Below, one piece after another: positions 53,045 to 61,672 of a stretch of 64,000 bases of DNA. The notes under the pieces were generated by a model. It saw only the letters and a program-made list of their open reading frames with translations. It made no database searches and had not been told where the DNA came from. Source of the stretch: Chryseobacterium sp. SNU WT5 (GTDB lineage Bacteria > Bacteroidota > Bacteroidia > Flavobacteriales > Weeksellaceae); the NCBI RefSeq assembly GCF_007362475.1, contig NZ_CP041687.1, forward strand, positions 1,612,001-1,676,000. The letters are read 5' to 3'. Both the position numbers and the translations under genes were made by a program. Each line of letters opens with the position of its first letter. The stretch's first letter is position 1.

Positions 53045-53587
53045 ATGTTCAGTGATTTCAAGCCAGTTCTCAAAATTTTGCTACGATTCATCATTTTATA
53101 TGTGGTGATGGTATTGCTCTATCAGTTTTATTTGAATGAATATAAGAATGCAGGTCTTGATCCTTTTTCTGGTTGGGTGATGGGCCAGTCGAATTTTCTA
53201 CAAAACTTTTTCGGATATAGTTCTCAAATGGTTGAGGGAAACCCACAGGATGAGACCACTTGGTTTTACTTAAATGAAACTTATGTTTCCCGAATGGTAG
53301 AAGGCTGTAATGCAATTTCTGTAATGATCTTATTCGTGGCTTTTATCTTTGCATTTTATGAAGGGGTGAAAACGTTTGTTTTTTCAATACTTGGTTTGGT
53401 GGTTTTACATATAATTAATGTGTTAAGAATAGTCGGTTTAAATGTCGTAATACTGGAGCATCCAACGTATTCTAAAATGGCACATGATTATTTCTTTCCC
53501 GCTATCATTTATGGAACTGTGGTTTTTTTATGGCTCGTTTGGATTAAATTTTTTGCAATAAAGACTTCCGATCATGAAAATATTTAA
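53045..53587 (+). CDS. xrtF: Exosortase family protein XrtF
   Basis: This 180-residue membrane protein has about five helices and the three exosortase active-site residues: Cys88 in VEGCNAISV, Arg128 in INVLRIVGLN, and His147 in AHDYFFP. Exosortases are transpeptidase-like enzymes that process C-terminal sorting signals on exported proteins. XrtF is the flavobacterial type. No sorting-signal substrate is next to it, so targets must be elsewhere. It overlaps the next gene by 14 nt. Confidence 0.92.
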   Translation: MFSDFKPVLKILLRFIILYVVMVLLYQFYLNEYKNAGLDPFSGWVMGQSNFLQNFFGYSSQMVEGNPQDETTWFYLNETYVSRMVEGCNAISVMILFVAFIFAFYEGVKTFVFSILGLVVLHIINVLRIVGLNVVILEHPTYSKMAHDYFFPAIIYGTVVFLWLVWIKFFAIKTSDHENI

Positions 53588-54005
53588 GTGGATTTTAGTT
53601 GCTGTTGCTGTCCTTGGTCTAATTGGAGTTCGGATTTTAGAAGACACTATTTTTTATGATCCGTTTCAAGCTTTCTTTCATTTGGCCAACAAGCACGCGC
53701 CTTTTCCAGAGTTCGACTGGGTTCCTTTGGTACTGAACTATCTTTTTCGGTTTGGTTTAAATTTAATATTATCAGCAAGCATTGTCTACTTGATTTTTCA
53801 AAATAAACAATGGATGTTACAAGCAATACTTTTAATACTTATTGTTTTTATTATCACCTTCCCAATCTATCTTTATTGTATTCACACCAAATTTGAAGTT
53901 GGCTATCTCTTTTCTTTTTATATGAGAAGATTTGTAATTCAGCCACTGATATTACTTTTGATAATTCCATTGTTCTATTACCGAAAGCACGTGATAGAAG
54001 CTTAG
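53574..54005 (+). CDS. Exosortase F system-associated membrane protein
   Basis: This 143-residue protein has about four membrane helices and features of the partner family (TIGR04127): EDTIFYDPFQAFFHLANKHAPFPEFDW near the N-terminus and VYLIFQNKQWMLQAILLI in the middle. It is always found with XrtF; its molecular role is unknown. Its start overlaps xrtF by 14 nt and its stop overlaps the convergent CDF stop by 3 nt. Confidence 0.9.
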   Translation: MKIFKWILVAVAVLGLIGVRILEDTIFYDPFQAFFHLANKHAPFPEFDWVPLVLNYLFRFGLNLILSASIVYLIFQNKQWMLQAILLILIVFIITFPIYLYCIHTKFEVGYLFSFYMRRFVIQPLILLLIIPLFYYRKHVIEA

Positions 54006-55003
54006 TCTTTAACAGAATGTTTACTTTCCTGCGCGATGGTTTTTATATTCCATTCTATTTTTTTTACAAATGGTCGTTGTCGTACAGGACATTCAAATAG
54101 CTCGCAAACTTCACAGGAAGTAGGTTTACAATCATCCAGATGAAAGTTGAATTCAATAGTTCGGTCTGAATTTTCACCAATTAATTTATAGAGATCTTCC
54201 ATTTCGTTATGAGCTTTTCTAAGTTCATAATACCAGGGTAAAGTTAAATGCGCATCAATATGAAGTCCACTTCCGTGTTGCTGGATCCGCATATTGTGCA
54301 GATCGATCCATTGTGGTTTTCTGTTTTCATTCAGAAATTTAGATAAACTCTGAAGCATATCTGGATCTGCTTCATCCATAATCCCACTCAATGATTTTCT
54401 GATGATCTTATAGCCTACAAACATGATGTAACTACCGAATAGTAGGGCGACGACCGCATCGATCCAATAAAGTCTGGTCATTTGCACCAGAATTAAACTC
54501 ACCACGACTCCTAAAGTCGTAAACGTATCACTTTTTAAATGTTTACCAGAACTTTGTAAGACCAAAGAATTTTCTTTGATCCCTTTTTCATAAGAAATAT
54601 GTCCCATCAGATAATTAACCACGGCGGTAATGGCGACAATCAAAATTCCCCAATCTAACTGTTTTGGAATATTACCATGCAAAAGAGAATCTACTGATTG
54701 CACGATAATAATAATACCCGCAAAGATAATCAGTGCACCTTCGACCCCGGAGGTTACAAACTCTACTTTTCCGTGTCCGTAAGGATGATCGACGTCTTTG
54801 GGTTTTGCCGCAAGATAAAGAGAATACAGCCCCATAAAAGCAGCGATGATATTGACGATGCTTTCCATGGCATCAGAAAATACTGCATCTGAATTGGTGA
54901 AATGCCACGCCAGTAATTTTCCTAAGAAGAGAGCGATGCCTACAATCGCCACATTTCGTTGGAAGGTGAAATTACTTTTTGATTTGTCTTTTAATTGTGA
55001 CAT
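54002..55003 (-). CDS. Cation diffusion facilitator transporter
   Basis: This 333-residue CDF protein has six membrane helices. The metal site is SDAMESIVNIIAAFMGL (Asp) with the HPYGHGKVE loop, and the second pair is found in the DTFTTLGVVV helix. A cytoplasmic domain with His-rich HNMRIQQHGSGLHIDAHL follows. The C-terminus has CKPTSCEVCELFECPV, a Cys-rich tail that may bind metal. It exports Zn2+ or a similar divalent ion. ATG 55003 is chosen because the longer frame runs into the terminator of the upstream gene. Confidence 0.92.
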   Translation of the reverse strand: MSQLKDKSKSNFTFQRNVAIVGIALFLGKLLAWHFTNSDAVFSDAMESIVNIIAAFMGLYSLYLAAKPKDVDHPYGHGKVEFVTSGVEGALIIFAGIIIIVQSVDSLLHGNIPKQLDWGILIVAITAVVNYLMGHISYEKGIKENSLVLQSSGKHLKSDTFTTLGVVVSLILVQMTRLYWIDAVVALLFGSYIMFVGYKIIRKSLSGIMDEADPDMLQSLSKFLNENRKPQWIDLHNMRIQQHGSGLHIDAHLTLPWYYELRKAHNEMEDLYKLIGENSDRTIEFNFHLDDCKPTSCEVCELFECPVRQRPFVKKIEWNIKTIAQESKHSVKD

Positions 55004-55048
55004 TTTAGTTTTATTCAACTTATAAGAATGTTTGAGGAATCTAATAAT

Positions 55049-55078
55049 AAAAAAATGCTCACTTTCGGTGAGCATTTT
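55049..55078 (-). terminator. Terminator of asd
   Basis: On the reverse strand an 11-bp stem (55068-55078 with 55052-55062) with a 5-nt loop is followed by a T-run (As at 55049-55055). It begins 3 bp after the asd stop. Confidence 0.85.
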
Positions 55079-55081
55079 GTT

Positions 55082-56074
55082 TTAGACTAATTTGTTTTCG
55101 CAGAGGTATTCGGCAATTTGTATGGCGTTGGTTGCTGCTCCTTTTCTGAGGTTATCTGCCACAATCCAAAGGTTTAAAGTTTTGGGTTGGGAGCGGTCTC
55201 TTCTTATTCTACCAACAAACACTTCATCTTTGCCTTCCGAGTATAATGGCATCGGATAAATGTTGTTTTTAACATCATCTAATACCTTCACTCCTGGAGT
55301 TTTAGAAAGAATAGCTCTTACTTGGTCCAAGTCAAATTCGTTTTCAAATTCGATATTTACGCTTTCAGAATGCCCGCCTTGTACGGGAACTCTAACTGCT
55401 GTTGCAGAAATATTAAAACTATCGTCACCCATAATTTTTTTGGGTTCTGTCATTAATTTTATTTCTTCTTTGGTGTAATCATCTTCAGCGAAAACATCAC
55501 ATTGAGGAAGCGCGTTTTTAAAGATGTCGTAAGGGTAAACTTTTTCAACGTCTTTATTTCCAGAAATTTCGAAATTTAATTGATCTACCGCATTCTTACC
55601 TGTTCCCGTCACCGATTGATAAGTGGAAATAATGACTCTCTTAACATCGTATTTTTGATTAAGTGGATGTAAGATCATCACCAGTTGAATGGTCGAGCAA
55701 TTTGGATTTGCGATGATTTTATCTTCCTTTGCTAATAAATTGGCATTAATTTCAGGAACGATCAATTTGTGATCTGGTTCCATTCTAAAAGCTGAAGAAT
55801 TATCAATGACCGTAGTTCCAACGGCTGCGAATTTTGGAGCAAATTCTAAAGAAGTTGTGCCACCTGCAGAAAACATAGCAATTTGAGGTTTCATTTCTAA
55901 ACCTGTTTCCATAGAGACTATGGCTACTTCTTTACCTTTAAAAATAATTTTTTTTCCGACCGATTTCTCGGAGGCTACGGGAATTAATTCAGTTACTGGA
56001 AAATTTCTTTCTTCCATTACTTTTAACATAATTTGTCCCACCATTCCGGTTGCACCTACTACTGCTATTTTCAT
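55082..56074 (-). CDS. asd: Aspartate-semialdehyde dehydrogenase
   Basis: This 330-residue enzyme converts aspartyl phosphate to aspartate semialdehyde, leading to lysine (including meso-diaminopimelate), methionine and threonine. The N-terminal VVGATGMVGQ (5-14) binds NADP, the catalytic Cys126 lies in NPNCSTIQLV, and RVPVQGGHSE holds the catalytic His. Length and motifs are normal. It is a single-gene unit ending in a terminator. Confidence 0.96.
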   Translation of the reverse strand: MKIAVVGATGMVGQIMLKVMEERNFPVTELIPVASEKSVGKKIIFKGKEVAIVSMETGLEMKPQIAMFSAGGTTSLEFAPKFAAVGTTVIDNSSAFRMEPDHKLIVPEINANLLAKEDKIIANPNCSTIQLVMILHPLNQKYDVKRVIISTYQSVTGTGKNAVDQLNFEISGNKDVEKVYPYDIFKNALPQCDVFAEDDYTKEEIKLMTEPKKIMGDDSFNISATAVRVPVQGGHSESVNIEFENEFDLDQVRAILSKTPGVKVLDDVKNNIYPMPLYSEGKDEVFVGRIRRDRSQPKTLNLWIVADNLRKGAATNAIQIAEYLCENKLV

Positions 56075-56098
56075 TAAGAATATCTGTTGTTAAATTGT

Positions 56099-56545
56099 TT
56101 AGGCAAAAAGTGAAGGAAAAACTCTCATCCATGGGAATGCATAAGCAAAAAGTGCAAAAGCAATAACTCCCATAATGACGATTTTCATCGAAATCGTTTC
56201 GTGAGTTTTCATGTATTTATTAATGATGGTCATTAAAACAACTCCGATTAACATAGAAACTGGATGTTCAACGTAAGAAAATCTCGCCGCTGCGTTGCTC
56301 ATTAAAGTTCCGGTTTCCAAAGCTCCTTTTAGGCCTGGTGAGAAAACCAGCATTAAAATTCCAACAATCAACTGAATGTGGAAAAGGATCATGGTAAATA
56401 AAGTTGATTTTCGCAGTAATTTGGAGATTTTACCAGAGTAACCAAACATGGTAACCAATAATGCAACGATAAAAATAATGCCTGCAAGCAAAATCAGATA
56501 AGCAAAACCTTTGTGTGCTTCAGTAATAATTTTAAATGTATCCAT
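56099..56545 (-). CDS. Small four-helix cytochrome-b-like membrane protein
   Basis: This 148-residue protein has four membrane helices, with His residues in or near three of them: TEAHKGFAYLI (residue 11), LFHIQLIVGIL and YVEHPVSMLIG. That pattern suggests a b-type heme site, and relatives are often named cytochrome b. ATG 56545 is taken because TATCTTTG (56564-56571) lies inside the longer frame. Function is unknown. Confidence 0.7.
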   Translation of the reverse strand: MDTFKIITEAHKGFAYLILLAGIIFIVALLVTMFGYSGKISKLLRKSTLFTMILFHIQLIVGILMLVFSPGLKGALETGTLMSNAAARFSYVEHPVSMLIGVVLMTIINKYMKTHETISMKIVIMGVIAFALFAYAFPWMRVFPSLFA

Positions 56546-56563
56546 AGTTAAATTTGTTAATGA

Positions 56564-56571
56564 CAAAGATA
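56564..56571 (-). promoter_or_regulatory. -7 element of the cytochrome-b-like gene
   Basis: TATCTTTG on the reverse strand lies 18 nt before ATG 56545. It falls inside the extension that starts at 56566 and so fixes the start. Confidence 0.5.
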
Positions 56572-56600
56572 AAAAAAATCCCGACTAAATAGTCGGGATT
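56571..56600 (-). terminator. Terminator of the TonB receptor gene
   Basis: On the reverse strand a 10-bp stem AATCCCGACT (56591-56600 with 56577-56586) around a 4-nt loop is followed by a T-run. It lies 23 bp after the receptor stop. Confidence 0.85.
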
Positions 56601-56623
56601 CTCAGTGTATTAGCAAGTTCTTC

Positions 56624-59128
56624 TTAGAAGATGAAACTTACTGACGCATTCCATGTTCTTCCGAAACCGAAAAACACTTCATTGCTCTTATTAATACCAT
56701 TCCAGTTATTTGCTGCGTTAGCATCAGCAGCTTTATTAGTTCTGGATTCTGCGATATACGTTGTATCTAAAACGTTATTCACGTTAACTCTAAACTTAAA
56801 TGATTGGGTGTTATTCAATTTAAATCTAGCACCTGCACCAAGATCAAGTAATCCAAAAGAAGGAAGTTCTACTGCTGGATCAGAAGGTGTAGGCTTTGCA
56901 GCGGTAACCAAACGAGATGAAGGTTCAAAAGCTGAATAAAGTTTGTCAGCATAACGGTACTGTGCATCAAAGTTTAACCACTCAGTTAATTTGAAGTCAG
57001 CTCCTAAAGCTGCAGTAAGTTGTGCCGCATCACCAACTTTAAGACCATCTAGTGCTAAAGTTCCTTCCTGAATAACAGTATTTGTAGCATCATCGATAAA
57101 CGAAGCAGTTGGGCTTCCTTCAAAATACCAGTTACCTACTGAGAACATACCATTGATGGTTACGAATTTAGCTGGCTTAACATTAAAGTCTAGCTCAATA
57201 CCTTTGTGTATTTCTTTGATACCTAAGACATTTGCCACACCAGTTACATCAACTCCGTTGATTTTTGCTCTTGTAGTAAGTCTTCTGTAAATATCATCCC
57301 ATCCTGTATGGTAAACATTTAAGTTTGCATTGAAAATTGCAGATCTGAAACCGTAACCGATTTCAAAAGAAGTAATCTTCTCATTGGTTAATGATGGGTT
57401 TACATCATTTCTGTTGTTTAAGAAAACAGCACCAAAGAAGGGTTGTCTCTCGTAGTAACCACCGTTAACAAAAACATTGTGGTTTTCGTTGATGTTATAA
57501 TTAGCACCACCTTTTACATTGTAGCCAACTAAATCAACTTTTTCACTTTTTTGCTGATCAGCTGCATACAACATATAATCAACTCTCTGGAATGCTTGGT
57601 TTGAAACCGATCCCTGAACAAATGCAGAAAGCACATCGTTGGTATATTCTATCTGTCCGAATCCACCTAACCAGTTTACAAGGCCATCATTACTGTAAGC
57701 CAATTGATCTTTGATATCGTTGGTTTTACCACCGAACGGGTTCCAAGAAGGATTAGTAGTGAATGCATTAGTAATAATGTTTGGCTTATTATTAATGTTA
57801 CTAGTATCAGTATAAGAATTGTTACCCAGAAAATCAGTCGCAATTCTATAGTGAATTCCTTTATATGTTCTTCCGTCAAAACCAACCGTTGCACTTAAGT
57901 TATCGTTGATTTTGTGATTTAAACTTGTAATAATTCCCATCCAGTTATGTGAATTGATAGAAGACCTTCTAATAATTCCGTTACTGCTGTTAGAAATACC
58001 AGGCGTAGCGTTAACTGCACCAAAATCTGCTACGGTTCCACCTTGATTCCACTTTACGATATCATCAAATCTTACCAATCCGTCAGCGGTTCTTGGTAAA
58101 GTATTGTAAAATTTACCATTTATTCTACCTGCATCTCCAGTACCTCCACCTCTTCCGAATGAAGCGTAAGCTACAGAGTTTAATGTAGTAGCGTCAGAAA
58201 TTTTCCAATCCCAGTTCAAAGACATTACCGGTTTGTGGTAATAGTTTCTGGTCATAGAATATTCTTCACCATTTAAATAACCCCAGTTTTGGTTGTATTT
58301 TCTATTTGGGTTTTCCTCAGTTCCACCATATTTAATATGATCAGCAATGGTTGACTGGAAAGATCTTTGGTTATGTACTTGTGGCGCACCTGTAATTGTA
58401 AATTGCAAATCATGTTTTGCACTTGGTCTGTAACCTAAAGCAAAATAATAGTTGTATCCTTCAAATTCAGTTCCGTCAGCATACATTGATCCAGCAGTTC
58501 TGCTCATTAAGAATGAAGTAGACCAACCTGTATCACTTTTTCCTGTGTTGTAAGAAAATAGCGCCTTGTTATAACCATCATTACCTAATCCCAACGTAAT
58601 ATTACCTTGTCTTTTTTTATCAGCAGCTCTGGTTAAGATGTTGATGGTACCACCAACAGAAGCAATCGCCAATTTTGATGAACCTAAACCTCTCTGAACC
58701 TGCATTGCAGAAGTAACATCAGAAAGTCCTGCCCAGTTAGACCAGTAAACTGATCCACCTTCCATGTCGTTAACTGGAACACCATTGATCATTACCGCAG
58801 TGTTTCGTTGATCGAAACCTCTTACGTTAATTCTTGAGTCACCAAATCCACCACCACCTTTAGTAGCGTAAACTGACGGAGTTGAATTAAGGATTTCAGG
58901 AAACTCCTGATTTCCTAACTTATCAATAATTTGTGCTTCCTTAATAGTAGAAACAGCAACGGGAGTTTTACGATCTTTCGCAATATCCGCAACACCTGTT
59001 AGAACTACTTGCTCGATATCTGCTTCTTTACTAACAGTATCTTTCACGGTCTGTGCATAATATACACTTGCAGCTGAAAGCGTAATTAATGCGGTTAGTG
59101 TAGATCTTCTTAACGAATTACTTCTCAT
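56624..59128 (-). CDS. TonB-dependent receptor (FecA/CirA-type plug)
   Basis: This 834-residue outer-membrane receptor has a signal peptide (LTALITLSAASVYYAQ) and a plug domain with DIEQVVLTGVAD and NVRGFDQRNTAVMINGVPVNDMEGG. A long barrel follows, ending NASVSFIF. Unlike the other receptor in the window it has no carboxypeptidase-like N-terminal domain. A promoter candidate is TATTTTTG at 59171-59178. The substrate is unknown. It is transcribed alone. Confidence 0.92.
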   Translation of the reverse strand: MRSNSLRRSTLTALITLSAASVYYAQTVKDTVSKEADIEQVVLTGVADIAKDRKTPVAVSTIKEAQIIDKLGNQEFPEILNSTPSVYATKGGGGFGDSRINVRGFDQRNTAVMINGVPVNDMEGGSVYWSNWAGLSDVTSAMQVQRGLGSSKLAIASVGGTINILTRAADKKRQGNITLGLGNDGYNKALFSYNTGKSDTGWSTSFLMSRTAGSMYADGTEFEGYNYYFALGYRPSAKHDLQFTITGAPQVHNQRSFQSTIADHIKYGGTEENPNRKYNQNWGYLNGEEYSMTRNYYHKPVMSLNWDWKISDATTLNSVAYASFGRGGGTGDAGRINGKFYNTLPRTADGLVRFDDIVKWNQGGTVADFGAVNATPGISNSSNGIIRRSSINSHNWMGIITSLNHKINDNLSATVGFDGRTYKGIHYRIATDFLGNNSYTDTSNINNKPNIITNAFTTNPSWNPFGGKTNDIKDQLAYSNDGLVNWLGGFGQIEYTNDVLSAFVQGSVSNQAFQRVDYMLYAADQQKSEKVDLVGYNVKGGANYNINENHNVFVNGGYYERQPFFGAVFLNNRNDVNPSLTNEKITSFEIGYGFRSAIFNANLNVYHTGWDDIYRRLTTRAKINGVDVTGVANVLGIKEIHKGIELDFNVKPAKFVTINGMFSVGNWYFEGSPTASFIDDATNTVIQEGTLALDGLKVGDAAQLTAALGADFKLTEWLNFDAQYRYADKLYSAFEPSSRLVTAAKPTPSDPAVELPSFGLLDLGAGARFKLNNTQSFKFRVNVNNVLDTTYIAESRTNKAADANAANNWNGINKSNEVFFGFGRTWNASVSFIF

Positions 59129-59170
59129 AATTAAAATTTAAATTACTGTACTTGTTGTAGTTAATTTTTG

Positions 59171-59178
59171 CAAAAATA
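59171..59178 (-). promoter_or_regulatory. Candidate -7 element of the TonB receptor gene
   Basis: TATTTTTG on the reverse strand, 42 nt before the receptor start. No TTG is placed at -33. The rest of the 221-bp interval between nadC and the receptor is AT-rich, with no gene visible. Confidence 0.35.
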
Positions 59179-59349
59179 TTTAAATTATATGACACTTTCG
59201 TTAAGAAATTGTTAAATTTTAATATTTTGTTAATTTATCATCTATTTATCAGTATATCAATTTATTAAATTTACTATTCATGTCTTAATAACATTATGTT
59301 AAATGCGTATTTTAACAAATAAAGTAATCTAAATTGTTGATTCCGTAAA

Positions 59350-60210
59350 TTATTTTACAGCTTTTAAGCTTAGGTCAATATTTTCTGCAGAATGGGTCAA
59401 AGCGCCCGCAGAAATAAAATTGACACCCGTATTTGCAATGTCTTTTAACATCTCGCGTGTGATTCCACCTGAAGCTTCGGTTTCGCATTTTCTACCAATG
59501 ATCTTTACTGCTTCGGTCATGGTTGCTACATCCATATTATCAAGCATGATTCGGTCTGCGCCAGATTTTACTGCCTCCTTAACTTCTTCTAGGTTTCTGG
59601 TTTCGACTTCTATTTTTAGCGGTTTCTTTGTTTTTTCAATATAGTTTTTCGCCATTTTCACTGCGTTAGTGATACTTCCATTATAATCAATGTGGTTATC
59701 TTTCAGCATGATCATGTCATACAAACCATATCGGTGATTGGTGCCACCTCCAATAGCCACTGCCCACTTCTCGCAAAGTCTAAAGTTAGGGGTTGTTTTT
59801 CTGGTATCCAAAAGTTTGGTCTTTGTGCCCAAAAGTCGAGCGTCCCAGTCATGCGTCATAGTTGCAATACCGCTCATTCGCTGCATACAGTTCAAAACAA
59901 ATCGTTCTGTGGAGAGAATAGAGCGTGCACTGCCGGTAACATAAAACGCAATATCACCCACCTTTGCAGAATCACCGTCTTTCATTAAAAGTTCTACTTT
60001 TAGATTTTTATCAAATTGTTTAAAGATTAATTCAGCCAATTCTACTCCGGCTAAGATGCAATCTTGCTTGACCAATAACTTGGCTTTTTGCTGTAAATCT
60101 TTCGGAATCGTTGCGAGGGTAGAGTGGTCACCATCCTGAATATCTTCTTCTAAAGCGTTTTTTATAAAAGTTTTTAAAGCTTCTTTGGTAACGTATGCGG
60201 GTTTCTTCAT
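59350..60210 (-). CDS. nadC: Nicotinate-nucleotide pyrophosphorylase (quinolinate phosphoribosyltransferase)
   Basis: This 286-residue enzyme turns quinolinate and PRPP into nicotinate mononucleotide. Motifs are EEDIQDGDHST near the N-terminus, ERFVLNCMQRMSGIAT, LLDTRKTTPNFR and GGGTNHRYGLYDMIMLKDNH, and DRIMLDNMD towards the end. It is the last gene of a reverse-strand run starting with nadB, with a sulfurtransferase and an acetyltransferase in between. nadA, needed to make quinolinate, is not in this window. Confidence 0.96.
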   Translation of the reverse strand: MKKPAYVTKEALKTFIKNALEEDIQDGDHSTLATIPKDLQQKAKLLVKQDCILAGVELAELIFKQFDKNLKVELLMKDGDSAKVGDIAFYVTGSARSILSTERFVLNCMQRMSGIATMTHDWDARLLGTKTKLLDTRKTTPNFRLCEKWAVAIGGGTNHRYGLYDMIMLKDNHIDYNGSITNAVKMAKNYIEKTKKPLKIEVETRNLEEVKEAVKSGADRIMLDNMDVATMTEAVKIIGRKCETEASGGITREMLKDIANTGVNFISAGALTHSAENIDLSLKAVK

Positions 60211-60258
60211 TTTTTTATATTTGAAATAAGCTGAGCTATTATTAAAGTTTGAATTTAG

Positions 60259-61101
60259 TTATAAGTTAGTAGCGATCGGTTTGTCATTTCTAGACCATTC
60301 GCTCCAAGACCCAATATACAAATTTGGAATTTTAAAACCAGCATAATCTAAAGCTAATAGAGTATGACATGCCGTAACTCCAGATCCACAATGGATGATG
60401 ATTTTATGGGAAGGAATGTCTTTTAAAAATTCCACGTATTTTTTTTGAAGAATTTTTGGTTGTTTAAAAGTCCCGTCTGCATTCAGATTATCTTTAAAAG
60501 GAATATTTACCGCTCCGGGAATATGTCCAGCAATTTCATCGATCGGTTCAGATTTTCCAGCATATCGATCTTTATCTCGGACATCGATGACTAGATAGTC
60601 TGTATTTTCTGATACTTTTTCAACAAAATCAATATCGACTAAAGGAAGTTTCCAATGTTTCAAGGAAATTTTTTCTACTTTTTTGGGTTCGACTTTATTA
60701 GAATTAATTTTTGAACCTTTGTTTTTTGCGTTTTGCAGACCACCATTTAAGACTTGAGTATTTTCTATTCCAGCAGATCGCAGCATCCACCAAAATCTTG
60801 CAGCTGCATTGGTGCCATTTTGATCATCATAAACGATCACATGTGACTGCTCGCTAATTCCTAAACTTTGCAAAACTTCTGAAAACTTGTCTAAAGTTGG
60901 CAAAGGATGTCTCCCACCGTTTTTTGCATCGTTCGGTATTTCAGCTAAATCTTTGTTGAGATCAACATAAAGTGCATTATCTAAATGTTCTAAAATATAT
61001 TTTTTATAAGCAGCATCTCCGCTTCCAGCGTTAACGGTTACAATATTTTCTTGGTCTAATACCTGTAATTCTTCAGGATTGATAATTGACGGCAAATTCA
61101 T
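60259..61101 (-). CDS. sseA: Two-domain sulfurtransferase (rhodanese/3-mercaptopyruvate type)
   Basis: This 280-residue protein has two rhodanese domains; the second carries the active Cys238 in HCGSGVTACH. The first domain has lost the catalytic Cys, as usual. CGSGVTA resembles 3-mercaptopyruvate and thiosulfate sulfurtransferases. It lies 48 bp before nadC and 12 bp after the acetyltransferase. A link to sulfur supply is possible but not shown by the sequence. Confidence 0.9.
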   Translation of the reverse strand: MNLPSIINPEELQVLDQENIVTVNAGSGDAAYKKYILEHLDNALYVDLNKDLAEIPNDAKNGGRHPLPTLDKFSEVLQSLGISEQSHVIVYDDQNGTNAAARFWWMLRSAGIENTQVLNGGLQNAKNKGSKINSNKVEPKKVEKISLKHWKLPLVDIDFVEKVSENTDYLVIDVRDKDRYAGKSEPIDEIAGHIPGAVNIPFKDNLNADGTFKQPKILQKKYVEFLKDIPSHKIIIHCGSGVTACHTLLALDYAGFKIPNLYIGSWSEWSRNDKPIATNL

Positions 61102-61113
61102 AATATGTAGCTT

Positions 61114-61662
61114 TTATTTGGTTGTATTCAATTGCCAATCCTTAATTTCAATTGTATACAAATCCATTTTCTGATCGTTATAAATTATTTCATGAGAATA
61201 ATTTAGTCCGTTTTTCAAGGCAACATTTTTTGAGTTAAGATTTTCAGCATTAATTATAGATATCAATCTATTATGAAAATTATTTTCGAATGCAAAGTCT
61301 CGACATTTCATTGCGCTTTCAGTTGCGAAACCGTTTTGTCTGAATTTTGGTAGAATTGAATATGCAATTTCAATTTCAAATTTGTTTTCTACTTCTCTCA
61401 CTAAAAGACCACATTGCCCAACTATTTGGTTATTAATTTTTGAAATTAAAATATTTTGACCTCCTAAATCGTTTTTATATCGGTGAAATGTCCATTCGAA
61501 CCATTTTTCGCAGCGCTCTCTTGGTGTTTTGAATTCATGCATTCCAAGTAATCGTGTTACTTCTTCATCTTCAAATAATTCCTGCCATTCTTCAAAATCA
61601 TTATCGTTTAATTTTCTGAATTTTAATCGCTCTGTTTCCTGATTTGTCAGTAGAAATTTCAT
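61114..61662 (-). CDS. GNAT family N-acetyltransferase (RimJ/RimL-like)
   Basis: This 182-residue protein has the RimJ/RimL-type GNAT fold: TERLKFRKLNDNDFEEWQELF, EIAYSILPKFRQNGFATES with the acetyl-CoA loop, and ENLNSKNVALKNGLNYSHE near the end. It would acetylate an N-terminus or a small amine; the substrate is unknown. It sits between nadB and sseA, 10 bp after nadB. Confidence 0.88.
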   Translation of the reverse strand: MKFLLTNQETERLKFRKLNDNDFEEWQELFEDEEVTRLLGMHEFKTPRERCEKWFEWTFHRYKNDLGGQNILISKINNQIVGQCGLLVREVENKFEIEIAYSILPKFRQNGFATESAMKCRDFAFENNFHNRLISIINAENLNSKNVALKNGLNYSHEIIYNDQKMDLYTIEIKDWQLNTTK

Positions 61663-61672
61663 TTGAATTATT

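Noticed and set aside
55004-55075. A longer start for the CDF transporter
   Set aside because: The added 24 codons run through the asd terminator hairpin (55049-55078), and the CDF protein begins normally at ATG 55003.
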